Below are positions 43,257-52,627 of a stretch of DNA of 64,000 bases, one piece after another (position 1 is the stretch's first letter; each line of letters opens with the position of its first letter). This DNA is from CAYVQZ01 sp964453435 (lineage in GTDB: Bacteria; Abyssobacteria; SURF-5). The notes beneath the pieces were generated by a model that made no database searches, had not been told where the DNA came from, and saw only the letters and a list, made by a program, of their open reading frames with translations. Both the position numbers and the translations under genes were made by a program. The DNA is taken from positions 8,665 through 72,664 of the forward strand of contig CAYVQZ010000020.1 in the NCBI GenBank assembly GCA_964453435.1, given 5' to 3'.

Positions 43257-43685
43257 ATGCTTGCTCAGTGGAAGAAGATTCTGTTCGTAATCATTCTCGC
43301 AGGTGTTGTCTACGCGGGATGCAACACCCAGGGGATTCTTCGGACCGAAAAGTTTTTTCGCCAGGAGAATCCGAATTTCACGTTGACCCCGAAAATATGC
43401 TATCTGCTGGGCACGAGCGCATTCCGCACGTTCCGGTACGATCTTGCAATTCAAATCATCGAGCGGAACCTGAAAGACTTTCCCTATGAGTCGGCAGCCG
43501 TCGACGCCGAATACCGGCGCGCTCTCGCTTATGAAAAACTTGGCAAGTATGACAAGGCGATCAGTCTCTACGAGCAGTTCATGCTCGACCATCCGAAGGA
43601 CAATCGCTACAAGGCCGTTCAAAACAGGGTCACGAAGCTGAAGGCGGTTCATCAACAAGATTTTGGCTCCACGCGGAGCGAATAG
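43257..43685 (+). CDS. TPR-containing lipoprotein
   Basis: 142-aa exported protein. Signal peptide WKKILFVIILAGVVYA ends in a lipobox-like VYAGC (Cys21). The mature part has two or three tetratricopeptide helical pairs (ICYLLGTSAFRTFRYDLAIQIIERNLKDFP; ALAYEKLGKYDKAISLYEQFMLDHP), resembling YfgC/BamD-type outer-membrane assembly helpers. GGGAGGGG RBS. The short length suggests a scaffold rather than an enzyme. Upstream neighbour is the B-box protein. Confidence 0.75.
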   Translation: MLAQWKKILFVIILAGVVYAGCNTQGILRTEKFFRQENPNFTLTPKICYLLGTSAFRTFRYDLAIQIIERNLKDFPYESAAVDAEYRRALAYEKLGKYDKAISLYEQFMLDHPKDNRYKAVQNRVTKLKAVHQQDFGSTRSE

Positions 43686-43711
43686 GCCAACCGGCTTATG
43701 AGAGTGAACAC

Positions 43712-45031
43712 TTGACTGACTCCGGTTCTCTTCACTCCGAAACAGTTGCTCCCGCCCGCTCGCTGCAAGGCGAGGTAAAAGTCCCGCCGGACAAATCCAT
43801 CTCACACCGGTCGGTCTTGCTCGGGTCGCTCGCCGCGGGAACTGTCATTGTCGAAAATTTTCTCACTGCCGAGGATTGCCTGGCGACCGTGAATGCCATA
43901 CGTATCATGGGCGCGCCGATCGAGGAAACGGCGCCGGGACAGTTGACGATCCGCGGCGCCGGACTCAGAGGGCTGCAACCGCCGTCTTGCACAATAGATT
44001 GCGGCAACTCGGGGACCACCATGAGGCTGATGATGGGATTGCTCGCCGCCCAGGGGTTTTCCTCGCGTCTCACCGGTGACAAATATCTTTTGAAACGCCC
44101 CATGGACCGCGTTATCAAGCCTCTGAGAGAAATGGGCGCAAAACTGAGCGGAGCATCCAATGACAGATTCGCTCCCATAGAGATCGAGGGCGCCACGCTG
44201 AAACCGATAACGTACAATTCACCCGTCGCAAGCGCGCAAGTGAAATCCGCAATCCTGCTTGCTGGCCTCTATTGTAGTGGGACGACCACGGTGCAGGAGC
44301 CTTACAAATCGCGTGACCATACCGAGCGGATGTTGCACCGTCTCGGCGCAAAAATCGAGGTCGGCGAGCTCACGGCGCGGGTCCACGGACCGGCCACCCT
44401 CCGTGCCGAGAATATAGTGGTGCCGGGGGACATCTCGTCGGCGGCGTTCTTCATTGCGGCTGCCGCCATGCTTCCCGGTTCGGAACTGGTATTGCGGAAT
44501 GTGGGACTGAATCGAACTCGCTCCGGCTTCCTCGAGGCAATGCTGCGCATGGGGGCAGACATCCGCGGAGCGGACATCCGCGACGATGGCCTCAACGAGC
44601 CCTCCGGCGATATCGTTGTCCGCGGCCGAGAGAAGTTGCAGGCTGTCCGAATCGGCCCTCAGGATATCCCGAGACTGGTCGACGAAGTGCCCATCGTTGC
44701 CGTTGCCGCTCTGCGAGCCGAGGGGACCACCATCATCGAAGGGGCGCAGGAGCTCAGGGTCAAGGAAACCGACCGGTTACGCGCTCTCGCACAAAACCTC
44801 TCGGCGGTGGGCGCGCAGATTGAAGAGAAGCCCGACGGGCTGGTCATCCCCGGCCCACAAAAACTTCGTGGAGGAATCGTCGACAGTTTTGGCGACCACC
44901 GGACCGCCATGGCCATGTCGGTCGCGGGCCTCATCGCGGAAGAGCCGGTCACGGTAACCGACACGGATTGTGTCGCGACATCGTTCCCCGATTTCTTTGT
45001 GATGGTCCGGCACGTCGCAGTTTCCCGGTAG
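43712..45031 (+). CDS. aroA: 3-phosphoshikimate 1-carboxyvinyltransferase (EPSP synthase)
   Basis: 439-aa shikimate-pathway enzyme. VPPDKSISHRSVLLGSLA, DCGNSGTTMRLMMGLLA (phosphoenolpyruvate-binding LxxGNSGT region), SAQVKSAILLAGLY, DISSAAFFIAAAAML, RVKETDRLRALA and DSFGDHRTAMAMSVAGL are the canonical motifs. Ala replaces Gly in the LLAAQ stretch after the NSGT motif, as in many class II enzymes; glyphosate behaviour cannot be judged from this. Starts with TTG at 43712; an ATG 13 bp upstream is out of frame and stops quickly. No other aro genes nearby. Confidence 0.95.
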   Translation: MTDSGSLHSETVAPARSLQGEVKVPPDKSISHRSVLLGSLAAGTVIVENFLTAEDCLATVNAIRIMGAPIEETAPGQLTIRGAGLRGLQPPSCTIDCGNSGTTMRLMMGLLAAQGFSSRLTGDKYLLKRPMDRVIKPLREMGAKLSGASNDRFAPIEIEGATLKPITYNSPVASAQVKSAILLAGLYCSGTTTVQEPYKSRDHTERMLHRLGAKIEVGELTARVHGPATLRAENIVVPGDISSAAFFIAAAAMLPGSELVLRNVGLNRTRSGFLEAMLRMGADIRGADIRDDGLNEPSGDIVVRGREKLQAVRIGPQDIPRLVDEVPIVAVAALRAEGTTIIEGAQELRVKETDRLRALAQNLSAVGAQIEEKPDGLVIPGPQKLRGGIVDSFGDHRTAMAMSVAGLIAEEPVTVTDTDCVATSFPDFFVMVRHVAVSR

Positions 45032-45168
45032 CCGCCGGGCGCGCAGACCCCACCCTCATGGCCGAATCCGTATCCACTCCGTTCCCGCGGAGGGCTTCGG
45101 GGAATTCACGCGCTCACCGGATGATAAGCCGCGCTCTTGAGCGCTCTGCCATCTGCATTCGCTGAAAG

Positions 45169-45555
45169 CTATTTCTCGACCGGGAACTGGCCTTTTTCCC
45201 ATTCGTCGAAGCCGCCAATGAGGACCTTCGCAGGAAAGCCCTTTTCAGAAAGCCATCGCGCCGCCTTATACGAAAGCTGGCATGTCATGGAGTAGCAATA
45301 TACTATGTTATCGCTGTGTTCGGAGAACTCCGGAAAACGATGGTCGAAATCTTCAAACGGAATCGATTTCGCTCCGACAATGTGGCCGTGCTGGTATGCT
45401 TCCTGTGAACGCACATCCACAAGCAGAAAATCGCTATGGTTGCGGTCTATCTTCTGTTTCAGCTCAACCGGCCCGATTTCGTATTTCAGTTTTTGGTCAA
45501 AGTAGGAAAGCGCCGATTTCGGCGACATCTTCTTTAGTGTCTCGGTCAGAGTCAT
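45169..45555 (-). CDS. Rhodanese-like domain protein
   Basis: 128-aa single-domain rhodanese. After a 25-residue lead-in, IGPVELKQKIDRN, FLLVDVRSQEAYQHGHIVGAKSIP and FDHRFPEFSEHSDNIVYCYSMTCQLSYKAARWL follow; the catalytic Cys is the second in YCYSMTC, so sulfur transfer is possible. YCYS with a Met before the Cys is a little unusual for the active loop (CxxGxR in classical enzymes). Cytoplasmic, no signal peptide. Convergent with aroA. Confidence 0.88.
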   Translation of the reverse strand: MTLTETLKKMSPKSALSYFDQKLKYEIGPVELKQKIDRNHSDFLLVDVRSQEAYQHGHIVGAKSIPFEDFDHRFPEFSEHSDNIVYCYSMTCQLSYKAARWLSEKGFPAKVLIGGFDEWEKGQFPVEK

Positions 45556-45714
45556 GATTCGTCACTCCTTCCCGTATTTCGAAAAACCTTTCGATACCTC
45601 TTAATAAAATATGACACTCGCCCTGCGGGATGTAAATATGAGGGTCGAGCCGGAGAGCGACGGGATTATACTCGAAAGACAGATGTGACCGTTGGGTCAA
45701 GGAGCCGCGGCCTG

Positions 45715-48081
45715 TCATGGTAAGCCGAACGCAAATCCGCCCGATGCGACATCCTGAACGGCAGAGCGTTCGACAAGCACGAGAGCCACCTCTTTTTTCT
45801 CCTTGGGAATTACATAGAACCGCTTGCTCCATTCGTTCGAATCGCCCACCAGATAGCCGTCGAGCAACTCACCGTCCGAGAATATGATTTCCACCTGACG
45901 GCCTGTGGGAGATTTCTCACGGACGAACAGGTTCCACCGTGAGAGGGCCCCGCTCTTTCGGATGAACGAGACGCTTTTGAGCTCGGAAAAATCGATTACC
46001 TTGCGGGATGAGGTTCCCCACGGAAGAAATGCGAATGTGGGAGCATCGATATCCCACGACACGAGGGTCCCCCTCATTACCGTTCCATCGATAAACTCCA
46101 CAAGCGTTTCGCGGTTCATGTCGGGGCGGCCATAGAGCAAAACGAAATCGCCAATCTTTACCTGGTCCTGGTCCGCTAATTCCTTCTGCCGCGTGCAGGC
46201 GGCGCCGTTTATCAGAACCTCGCTTTCGTTCAGGGGTTCGATGAAAATCACGGCGCCGGCGTCGGTTTGGGCGGTGGTAATTTTCGCATGCGAATGGGCA
46301 ACCGACGGATGGAGGAGCAGGATATCGGCTTCACCGTTGCTTCCGACGATAAGGGAATCCGAAGCCTTTGTCCTTCCGATTTGGGAGAGTTCGAAGCTGC
46401 GGAGTTTGCGGCCGGCGGGCGCGCGAATCAGCTCCAACCTGCCCACCAATTTCGACGGTGATGACCGGTATCGTTTGAAAACGTAAAAGAGCGCGCCAAT
46501 GAACAGGGCGAGAATCAGGACCTTGAGCATGATGGCAATGTACCTCTTGCATATGTTCACAGCGCTGGCCATGCTCCCATAGGCAGCGGGCATCTCAATC
46601 TCCCGCCGCCCCCATCGGGTGCGTACCGCTTTGCTGTAGAATCGCGCGGGAATTCTGTCGGGCTTTATCTCGACGCCTTTCTCTTTCGAATGGAAGGACA
46701 CCATGCCACGAATATCGCATCCGTCCTCGAACATTGGGTTGGCGCCCGCCACAACACGAATATCGGCAACGAGAGTTCCGTCCTCGATGCGAAATGTGGG
46801 CTCCAGCTCCAGCTCGGCCGGAAGCCGGAAATGGGTCTCCATGTAAATCGAGTCGAGCGGGACATTGCCGGTCGGATATAATCGCGCAGTCTCCGTGTAG
46901 TGGCCGCCTGCGACAATCGGCCCAAACAGGAGGCTCGGCCGGTCTTCCGAAAGACGCGCCATCTCTTCCAGCTCCTCCCGGAGTTCCGCGCCGAGAGCGG
47001 TTTGAGACTGCGCTCGTTTCTGAAGATACTGCTCGTGGTCGCGTTCGAACGTTTCTTCTATCGAGGCGACGTGCCTGGCAATTGTCTTCATCTCCTCTTG
47101 CACGCTGCCGCTCACCGCGATTTGCGGCGGTGTGATTTCGAGCATTTTGTCCGATGGAAGCACGAAGCTTATGCGGCATACGTAATCGCCCGGCCGGTCC
47201 GGGAATGTGACTCGGAATGTCTGTTCCCACGGCCTATCTGCGCACACGATTACGGGAGGCGTGAGCGGGACCGTTGCCGAATACGAATCGCCGTCTTGGC
47301 TTGACACCTCTGCGACAACCGAGAATGAAGTTCCCCAGACACCCGGATGGTCCGGCTCGAACCGCACTGTCAGGTCTCCGTGCGGCTCGGAAGTATACAG
47401 CATCCCCGTATCGTTCGACAGAGGAACTACGGTTAACTTCATCTGGGTTCGCCTGGCCCAGTCAACGAACCACTCGACATCGGATACGACCTCGGGTTGG
47501 ATCGGCGCTTCGAACACAAACCAGTTCGTGTCGGGCAGTTGACCTTCCTTCCGCTTCTTCAGCGTTTCAAAAGTGATGAGATTCGGGATATCCTTCGGAG
47601 GGTTGTCCTTGCCATCGCTGAGCCACAGCAATATTCTTTCGGCGTCCGGCGCTTCTTCATAAAACCGCTGCATTTCCTCCAACCCGTGCTTCATTCCGGA
47701 CGGAAGATTTGTCCCGAATTCCGTCGGTTCGAGCCGTTCGACCTTCGAGAGAGCCCTCGCAATGTCATACGAGGACCGAATACGAGCGCGCTCGAGGAGG
47801 TGCGAGGTCTTTCCGAATGTGATGATAGTGACCCGGTCTCCCAATTGAGCGGAAGATATGAACTGTTTTGCCTGCGCTTTGGCCTGATCGAAGATGTCGA
47901 ACATGCTGGTGCTGATATCCAAAACGACAACCAGGTCCCGAGGGGTGTCTGCGTGGCCGTTCGACGGGGCGAAAAGCGCCAACAACACGAAGAAACCACA
48001 GACCGCAAGACGCCAGCCTCCTTTGGACAAGTCGGCAGCTCTCATGGGACTAACCGCAGAAATTGTTTTAAGCAGACGCAT
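45715..48081 (-). CDS. von Willebrand factor A protein with FHA-like and membrane domains
   Basis: 788-aa protein. Signal peptide (RLAVCGFFVLLALFAPSNGHA), then a vWA domain with MIDAS VLDISTSMFD and later LLWLSDGKDN, a beta-rich extracytoplasmic region, one transmembrane helix (IAIMLKVLILALFIGALFYVF, around residue 560), and a C-terminal forkhead-associated-like domain (SLIVGSNGEADILLLHPSVAHSHAKI, VLINGAACTRQKELADQDQVKIGDFVLLYG) ending in a beta-rich segment. The topology suggests an outside metal-dependent adhesion domain and a cytoplasmic phospho-threonine reader. ATG 48081 is chosen for its AAGGTGG RBS; ORF extends to 48156. No partner kinase is adjacent. Confidence 0.8.
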   Translation of the reverse strand: MRLLKTISAVSPMRAADLSKGGWRLAVCGFFVLLALFAPSNGHADTPRDLVVVLDISTSMFDIFDQAKAQAKQFISSAQLGDRVTIITFGKTSHLLERARIRSSYDIARALSKVERLEPTEFGTNLPSGMKHGLEEMQRFYEEAPDAERILLWLSDGKDNPPKDIPNLITFETLKKRKEGQLPDTNWFVFEAPIQPEVVSDVEWFVDWARRTQMKLTVVPLSNDTGMLYTSEPHGDLTVRFEPDHPGVWGTSFSVVAEVSSQDGDSYSATVPLTPPVIVCADRPWEQTFRVTFPDRPGDYVCRISFVLPSDKMLEITPPQIAVSGSVQEEMKTIARHVASIEETFERDHEQYLQKRAQSQTALGAELREELEEMARLSEDRPSLLFGPIVAGGHYTETARLYPTGNVPLDSIYMETHFRLPAELELEPTFRIEDGTLVADIRVVAGANPMFEDGCDIRGMVSFHSKEKGVEIKPDRIPARFYSKAVRTRWGRREIEMPAAYGSMASAVNICKRYIAIMLKVLILALFIGALFYVFKRYRSSPSKLVGRLELIRAPAGRKLRSFELSQIGRTKASDSLIVGSNGEADILLLHPSVAHSHAKITTAQTDAGAVIFIEPLNESEVLINGAACTRQKELADQDQVKIGDFVLLYGRPDMNRETLVEFIDGTVMRGTLVSWDIDAPTFAFLPWGTSSRKVIDFSELKSVSFIRKSGALSRWNLFVREKSPTGRQVEIIFSDGELLDGYLVGDSNEWSKRFYVIPKEKKEVALVLVERSAVQDVASGGFAFGLP

Positions 48082-48156
48082 GACGGTCCACCTTGAGTTC
48101 TGCTCGCTGGACAAAGCTGTTTTCACAAGCATCACGAAAACTACGGCAATAGGCAT

Positions 48157-48388
48157 GCCAGACCCGTAAATTGATGGGGTGCTGCTACAAGTCGTTGCTG
48201 AATCTAGTGTTATAACTTGAACGGCGGCAGATGAGGGACCGGTCTCCGTTCACGCTTTGTATGAAAATTACTTTCTTGAACACATGACCACCATTTTGAA
48301 AGGAGCGACCGCAATTCGGCTGCGGCGCTTGGCGACGACCCACGCAAATGCTTCAATGGTGTTTTGGAGCGCCTCGCTCCAATCGAAT
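48157..48388. other. Gene-free stretch left of the second MITE
   Basis: Between the vWA gene and the left target duplication of MITE copy 2. No gene, hairpin with T tract, or repeat recognised. Confidence 0.35.
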
Positions 48389-48683
48389 TCCGAATCTCAC
48401 TCTTGTCCAAAATAACGTTTTGTCCTGGACAGCATTTTGAGGTTTAAATCACTTGAAAGATTCAGCCCAAGCCAATGGACTGTTCGAAACCCCTCATTTT
48501 ACGCACCTGGGGGCCTCTCAGCCATCAAATAACCGCCGATATCAGGTCTTGCGTATCTTGGACAGCATTTTACAGGCTAAAAGGAACCTCTTTTTCGAAG
48601 ACTCAAAAATGCTCGATAAGATCAGGTTTTTTTCTTGTCCAAGACCCATTTTCAGATTATTTTGGACAGCAGTGTCCGAATCT
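48389..48683. mobile_element. MITE, copy 2, with 9-bp target-site duplications
   Basis: Element 48398-48674 (277 bp), about 98.5% identical to 10705-10981, flanked by the direct repeat TCCGAATCT (48389-48397 and 48675-48683). The different duplicated sequence at each copy shows independent insertions rather than segmental duplication. The right end lies immediately upstream of the promoter of the HDOD gene. Confidence 0.92.
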
Positions 48684-48684
48684 C

Positions 48685-48714
48685 TTGAATTCGCAGTCGT
48701 GTTTCAGCTATACT
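48685..48714 (+). promoter_or_regulatory. Promoter of the HDOD gene
   Basis: TTGAAT (48685-48690), 18-nt spacer, TATACT (48709-48714), just after the right target duplication of the MITE. Confidence 0.5.
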
Positions 48715-48772
48715 TTCAGTTAAAATTCGATGTCTTTAACCAACACAAGAGCACAACGTCGATTCGAAAAAG

Positions 48773-50092
48773 ATGGAAAAGAAAAAAATCGGACAACTCC
48801 TGATAGAAGGTGGATATATAAGTCCCGGCCAGTTGAAGGAAGGGCTCGAGATCCAGAAAACAAAACGCGAGCGCATCTGCAATATACTGATGGACCTGGG
48901 ATATTTGAGCGAAGAGGATTTTCTTGAATTTTTGAGCACGATGCCCGGGACGGCCAGCATCGAGCTTTCGGGCTTCGAGGTGGACCAGAAAACGCTTGAA
49001 CTGGTTCGGCATGAACTGGCCAGGCGTCTCGAACTCGTGCCGCTTGGAAAGCTCGGCAACCTGTTGACCGTCGCGATGGTGTGCCCCCTGGACAACGCCG
49101 GAAGGAAAGAACTCGAGGAGACCACCGGTTTGAAAGTGCGGCCCATCTTATGCTCGCGCAGCGCCGTTCTCGAAACACTCGACCGCTACTACCGGGACCT
49201 CGAGACGGTAAACGGCGAGGAGTATGAGGAAGGCGACCTCTCCACCCTGGAGGGCCCGCTCAAGCTGAAAAGCATCGCCAGGCTGGTCGCCGGCATCGAA
49301 GAACTGCCTACACTGCCGGACATTGTCGCAAAGGTGTCGGCGGTGATCAACAACCCCGATTCCTCTGCGGCAGACTTGGCCAAAGTCGTGGCAACCGACG
49401 CCTCTCTGTCGGCAAACATCCTGAAGCTGGCAAACTCGCCGGCATTCGGGTTCTCCCGAAAAGTTTCCGACATTCAGCACGCCATCGCGCTGCTCGGGTT
49501 CAAGGAAACGCAGGCGCTTGTGATGTCCGTATCCGTGTACGAGCGCCTCTCCGATTCGGCGGACTTCGATTTCAAGTCGTACTGGAACCATTCGTTCGCG
49601 TGCGCGACGCTGTCACGGCTGATATCGCGCAGCTTAAAAGCTCCGGGCATGGAAAACGCCTTTGTGGCGGGGCTCCTCCACGACGTCGGCAAAGTAGTGC
49701 TCGCGGTCAAGCTGCGCCAGAAGCGGGAAAAGGCGATTTCGGTAAAGACCGCCGAAGGCATCGCCGAACACGAGGCGGAAGAAAAGGTCCTGGGTGTCAC
49801 TCATGCGGAGATCGGCTATCTGCTGGGCGAACACTGGCTGCTGCCGCCGCTTTTGACCAATGCTATCCGGTACCACCACACGCCCGAGCTCGAGCCGGAA
49901 CCCAAAGGCCTCGGCGGGATCACGTTCTTGGCCAACCGGTACTGCAAGAAGACCCCGGAAGAGTTAACCGCGGGAACCGACTTCGACGAACGAGTTCGGA
50001 ATGTTCTCAAAGGGATCGGGCTTTCCGATGGAACCCTCCGCGTAACGCTCGAAGGGTACGCGGGGATATCCTCCAGGCTTTCGGCTCTTTGA
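48773..50092 (+). CDS. MshEN-HDOD signalling protein
   Basis: 439-aa protein. Residues 1-150 are a GspE_N/MshEN-type domain: two short repeats (KKIGQLLIEGGYISPGQLKE; ICNILMDLGYLSEEDFLEFL) followed by a PilB-N-like fold (LARRLELVPLGKLGNLLTVAM). Such domains can bind cyclic di-GMP. Residues about 165-370 form an HDOD domain (IEELPTLPDIVAKVSAVIN, ADLAKVVATDASLSANILKLAN, AFVAGLLHDVGKVVLA, HHTPE). HDOD proteins act in signal relay, often without enzyme activity, although here the HD pair in LLHDVGK is kept. No genes for motility or secretion adjoin it. Confidence 0.85.
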   Translation: MEKKKIGQLLIEGGYISPGQLKEGLEIQKTKRERICNILMDLGYLSEEDFLEFLSTMPGTASIELSGFEVDQKTLELVRHELARRLELVPLGKLGNLLTVAMVCPLDNAGRKELEETTGLKVRPILCSRSAVLETLDRYYRDLETVNGEEYEEGDLSTLEGPLKLKSIARLVAGIEELPTLPDIVAKVSAVINNPDSSAADLAKVVATDASLSANILKLANSPAFGFSRKVSDIQHAIALLGFKETQALVMSVSVYERLSDSADFDFKSYWNHSFACATLSRLISRSLKAPGMENAFVAGLLHDVGKVVLAVKLRQKREKAISVKTAEGIAEHEAEEKVLGVTHAEIGYLLGEHWLLPPLLTNAIRYHHTPELEPEPKGLGGITFLANRYCKKTPEELTAGTDFDERVRNVLKGIGLSDGTLRVTLEGYAGISSRLSAL

Positions 50093-50222
50093 GACCGTAT
50101 TTGCAAAAAGCCACGGCGCCATCATGGACATCTCCAGAAAAGGCCCGTGCCTTCGGAGCCGTGTCGAGCCGTTTGGCGCGGGCGACTTCCTCCACGACCG
50201 CAAGGATGGCTCGCATGCTTTT

Positions 50223-51524
50223 TCACTCGAGGGACGCCTGCGATTCCGCTTCGGCCACCCTGATTCCTTCTTCGACATTCACGCGAGAGAGCAACAGCCC
50301 GCCCGCTAGGAAAAAGAAAATTAACGAGAGAATGCTGAGCCGGCTCGTCCCCGTCAGTTGTCCGACGAGCGCGAAGAGAAACGGCCCGAAGATTCCGGCA
50401 AACTTGCTGCTTACGCTGTAAAAACCGAAGAACTCGGCTGACTTTGTCTTCGGCGCCATTCGCCCGAAGAGCGAACGGCTCAGCGCCTGAGCGCCACCCT
50501 GCGCCGTGGCGACGAGAACCGCCAAAGCCCAAAAATGCCATGCGACGCTCATGAAGTAGCCCGCCACCGCCACGAGGCAATAAATCGCGAGGGCAAGGAA
50601 TAGCGCTCGCTTTGTTCCGACCAATTTTGCGAGAGAGCCAAACGCGATGGTGCAGGGGATGCCGATAAATTGCACGAGCAACAGCGCCCCAATGAGGTCA
50701 GTCCTTCCGATGCCGATCTCGCTGCCGTAAATGGCCGCCATCTTTATTATGGTGCCGATGCCGTCGCTGTACAGCCAAAAGGCCACCAGGAATTTCGTAA
50801 GCTCTTTGTACTGACGGATATTATTGAATGTTCTTGCGAGCCTCCGGAAGCCGGCCCTGACGGGATTTATTCCCACTTCCGACCGGTCGGTGGGAGGTTC
50901 CGGCACGTGGCGGAAAAGCGGGACAGAGAACACGGCCCACCATATGCCCACGCTCAGGAAGGAAATGCGCGAGGCGATTTCCGCGTTCGCCATACGGAAC
51001 GCTTCCGGCTTGAGAATCCACGCCAGGTTCAGTGCAAGCAGCAGACCGCCGCCCAGATAGCCGACCGCGAATCCCCTCGATGATACCCTGTCGATGTCAT
51101 CCGGCCTGCTGACGTGCGGAAGCAGCGATTCGTAAAAGATGATGCTTCCGGCGAAGCCGACGTAGCCGAGGATAAAGAACAACGAGGCGGCCTGCCAGTC
51201 GCCCTCACCGATGCTCGCGAGCAGGCTTGTGAAGGCCACGCCCGCGATTACGAATGCGAGGAGGAACCGTTTCTTGGCGCCTGAATGGTCGGCGATAGCG
51301 CCGAGCACCGGCGCGAGGAGAGCTATCACAAGGAGCGCCGCCGAGGCCGTATAGCCCCAGTAGACGGTCGCGAGGTTCCCGGGAAGGTCGGCGCCCGCGA
51401 CCGAGCCGTAATAGATGGGAAAAATAGCGGCGAGGATGGTTGTCGCGAACGCCGAGTTTGCCCAGTCGTACATGCACCAGGCATTGACGGTCTTGCGATA
51501 GCGGTTGTCTTCGGAACCGGGCAT
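50223..51524 (-). CDS. MFS transporter, UMF1/Atg22-like
   Basis: 433-aa membrane protein with about 12 hydrophobic helices. The opening NAWCMYDWANSAFATTILAAIFPIYY is the signature of the UMF1 family (related to the yeast vacuolar effluxer Atg22). Further matches are ALLAPVLGAIADHSGAKKRFL (MFS loop 2-3 motif) and AQGGAQALSRSLFGRMAPKTKSAEFFGFY. Substrate is unknown; family members have been linked to amino acid or sugar efflux. ATG 51524 is preferred to TTG 51533 because it gives the canonical start; no strong RBS is visible. Followed downstream by the HDOD gene in convergent orientation. Confidence 0.88.
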   Translation of the reverse strand: MPGSEDNRYRKTVNAWCMYDWANSAFATTILAAIFPIYYGSVAGADLPGNLATVYWGYTASAALLVIALLAPVLGAIADHSGAKKRFLLAFVIAGVAFTSLLASIGEGDWQAASLFFILGYVGFAGSIIFYESLLPHVSRPDDIDRVSSRGFAVGYLGGGLLLALNLAWILKPEAFRMANAEIASRISFLSVGIWWAVFSVPLFRHVPEPPTDRSEVGINPVRAGFRRLARTFNNIRQYKELTKFLVAFWLYSDGIGTIIKMAAIYGSEIGIGRTDLIGALLLVQFIGIPCTIAFGSLAKLVGTKRALFLALAIYCLVAVAGYFMSVAWHFWALAVLVATAQGGAQALSRSLFGRMAPKTKSAEFFGFYSVSSKFAGIFGPFLFALVGQLTGTSRLSILSLIFFFLAGGLLLSRVNVEEGIRVAEAESQASLE

Positions 51525-51598
51525 ATCGACCAACCAAAAGAACTACCACTCCGTGAGAAGAAAAGGGGAATCGAGTCTGTCCCACGATTGCCCAGTGA

Positions 51599-51656
51599 AG
51601 GGGACTGTCCCAGACTTACGGGCACGAAGCGCCGTAGAATCGGGACTGTCCCCGAA
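51599..51656. repeat. Reverse copy of the GGGACTGTCCC repeat
   Basis: Reads as the reverse complement of 3978-4033 with only two or three differences. It contains GGGGACTGTCCC and CGGGACTGTCCCC arms and a central CACGAAG motif. Lies between the MFS and ubiA genes. Confidence 0.7.
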
Positions 51657-51763
51657 ACGGATAAACTTCACCATGAATCGTGGGACAGATTCAATCAGGG
51701 AATTATACTACATTTGGACCCGGGAAACGCGGCTGCCGAATCCCTTTCCGCTGATTGCCTCTT

Positions 51764-52627
51764 TCAGTAAAACGCGATATCGGCGAGGGTGAGCGCCATG
51801 AGCGCGAGGCTGACGGCGCCGTTGACGTTGAAGAATGCGGCGTTCACACGGGAAAGGTCATACGGCTTGACAATGGAGTGTTCGTAGAGAAGAAGCGCGC
51901 TGACAATCAGGATGCCGAACAGGTAGATGACGCCGAGCCGCGTAATGAAGAAAACGAGCATCAGGACGGCCACCATCCCCGCGTGGAGTGTGGCCGACAG
52001 AGCGAGCGCCCGAGCCTTGCCCAGCCTGTTCGGCAGAGAGTGGAGTCCCATCCGCCGGTCGAATTCCACGTCCTGACACGCATAGATGATGTCGAAGCCG
52101 GCGGTCCAGAGCAGCACCGCAAGCCCGAGCAGAACCGGCACGATATGAAACTCTTCCCGTATCGCTATCCATGCGCCCACGGGCGCGATGGCCAGCGCGA
52201 GCCCGAGAACAAAGTGAGAATAGTCGGTGAACCGCTTGGTGAAGGAGTACCCGAGAATGATTATGAGCGCCACCGGCGACAGCGAAAACGCGAGCCGGTT
52301 GAGCTGCCAGGCCGAAAACACGAAGAGCGCGCTCATTGCGAGCATGAAGAGAGCCGTTTGAAAGATTGTCAGCTTACCGGTCGGAATCTCCCTTTGGGCG
52401 GTCCTCGGGTTGAGCGCATCGGAACGGGCGTCGACGACCCTGTTGAACGACATCGCGGCGCTGCGCGCCCCCACCATGCACATCAATATCCAGAACAACT
52501 GCCACAGCGTCGGCAGGCCGTCCGCCGCCAGAAACGCGCTCATGACCGCGAACGGCAAGGCGAAAACGGTGTGAGGAAACTTAATCATCTCCAATATGGT
52601 CGCGATTTTTGCGACGGTGCTTTTCAT
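51764..52627 (-). CDS. ubiA: UbiA-family polyprenyltransferase (menaquinone type)
   Basis: 287-aa integral membrane prenyltransferase with about eight helices. The first Asp-rich motif reads SFNRVVDARSDALNPRT and the second is FDIIYACQDVEFDRRMGLHS; both bind the polyprenyl diphosphate through magnesium. TAQREIPTG is also conserved. In this ubiD-ubiE-ubiX-ubiA arrangement it is likely the futalosine-pathway prenyltransferase (MqnP) acting on a naphthoate, an inference since mqnA-D are not in the window. Start overlaps the ubiX stop by 4 bp. Last gene of the operon. Confidence 0.92.
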   Translation of the reverse strand: MKSTVAKIATILEMIKFPHTVFALPFAVMSAFLAADGLPTLWQLFWILMCMVGARSAAMSFNRVVDARSDALNPRTAQREIPTGKLTIFQTALFMLAMSALFVFSAWQLNRLAFSLSPVALIIILGYSFTKRFTDYSHFVLGLALAIAPVGAWIAIREEFHIVPVLLGLAVLLWTAGFDIIYACQDVEFDRRMGLHSLPNRLGKARALALSATLHAGMVAVLMLVFFITRLGVIYLFGILIVSALLLYEHSIVKPYDLSRVNAAFFNVNGAVSLALMALTLADIAFY

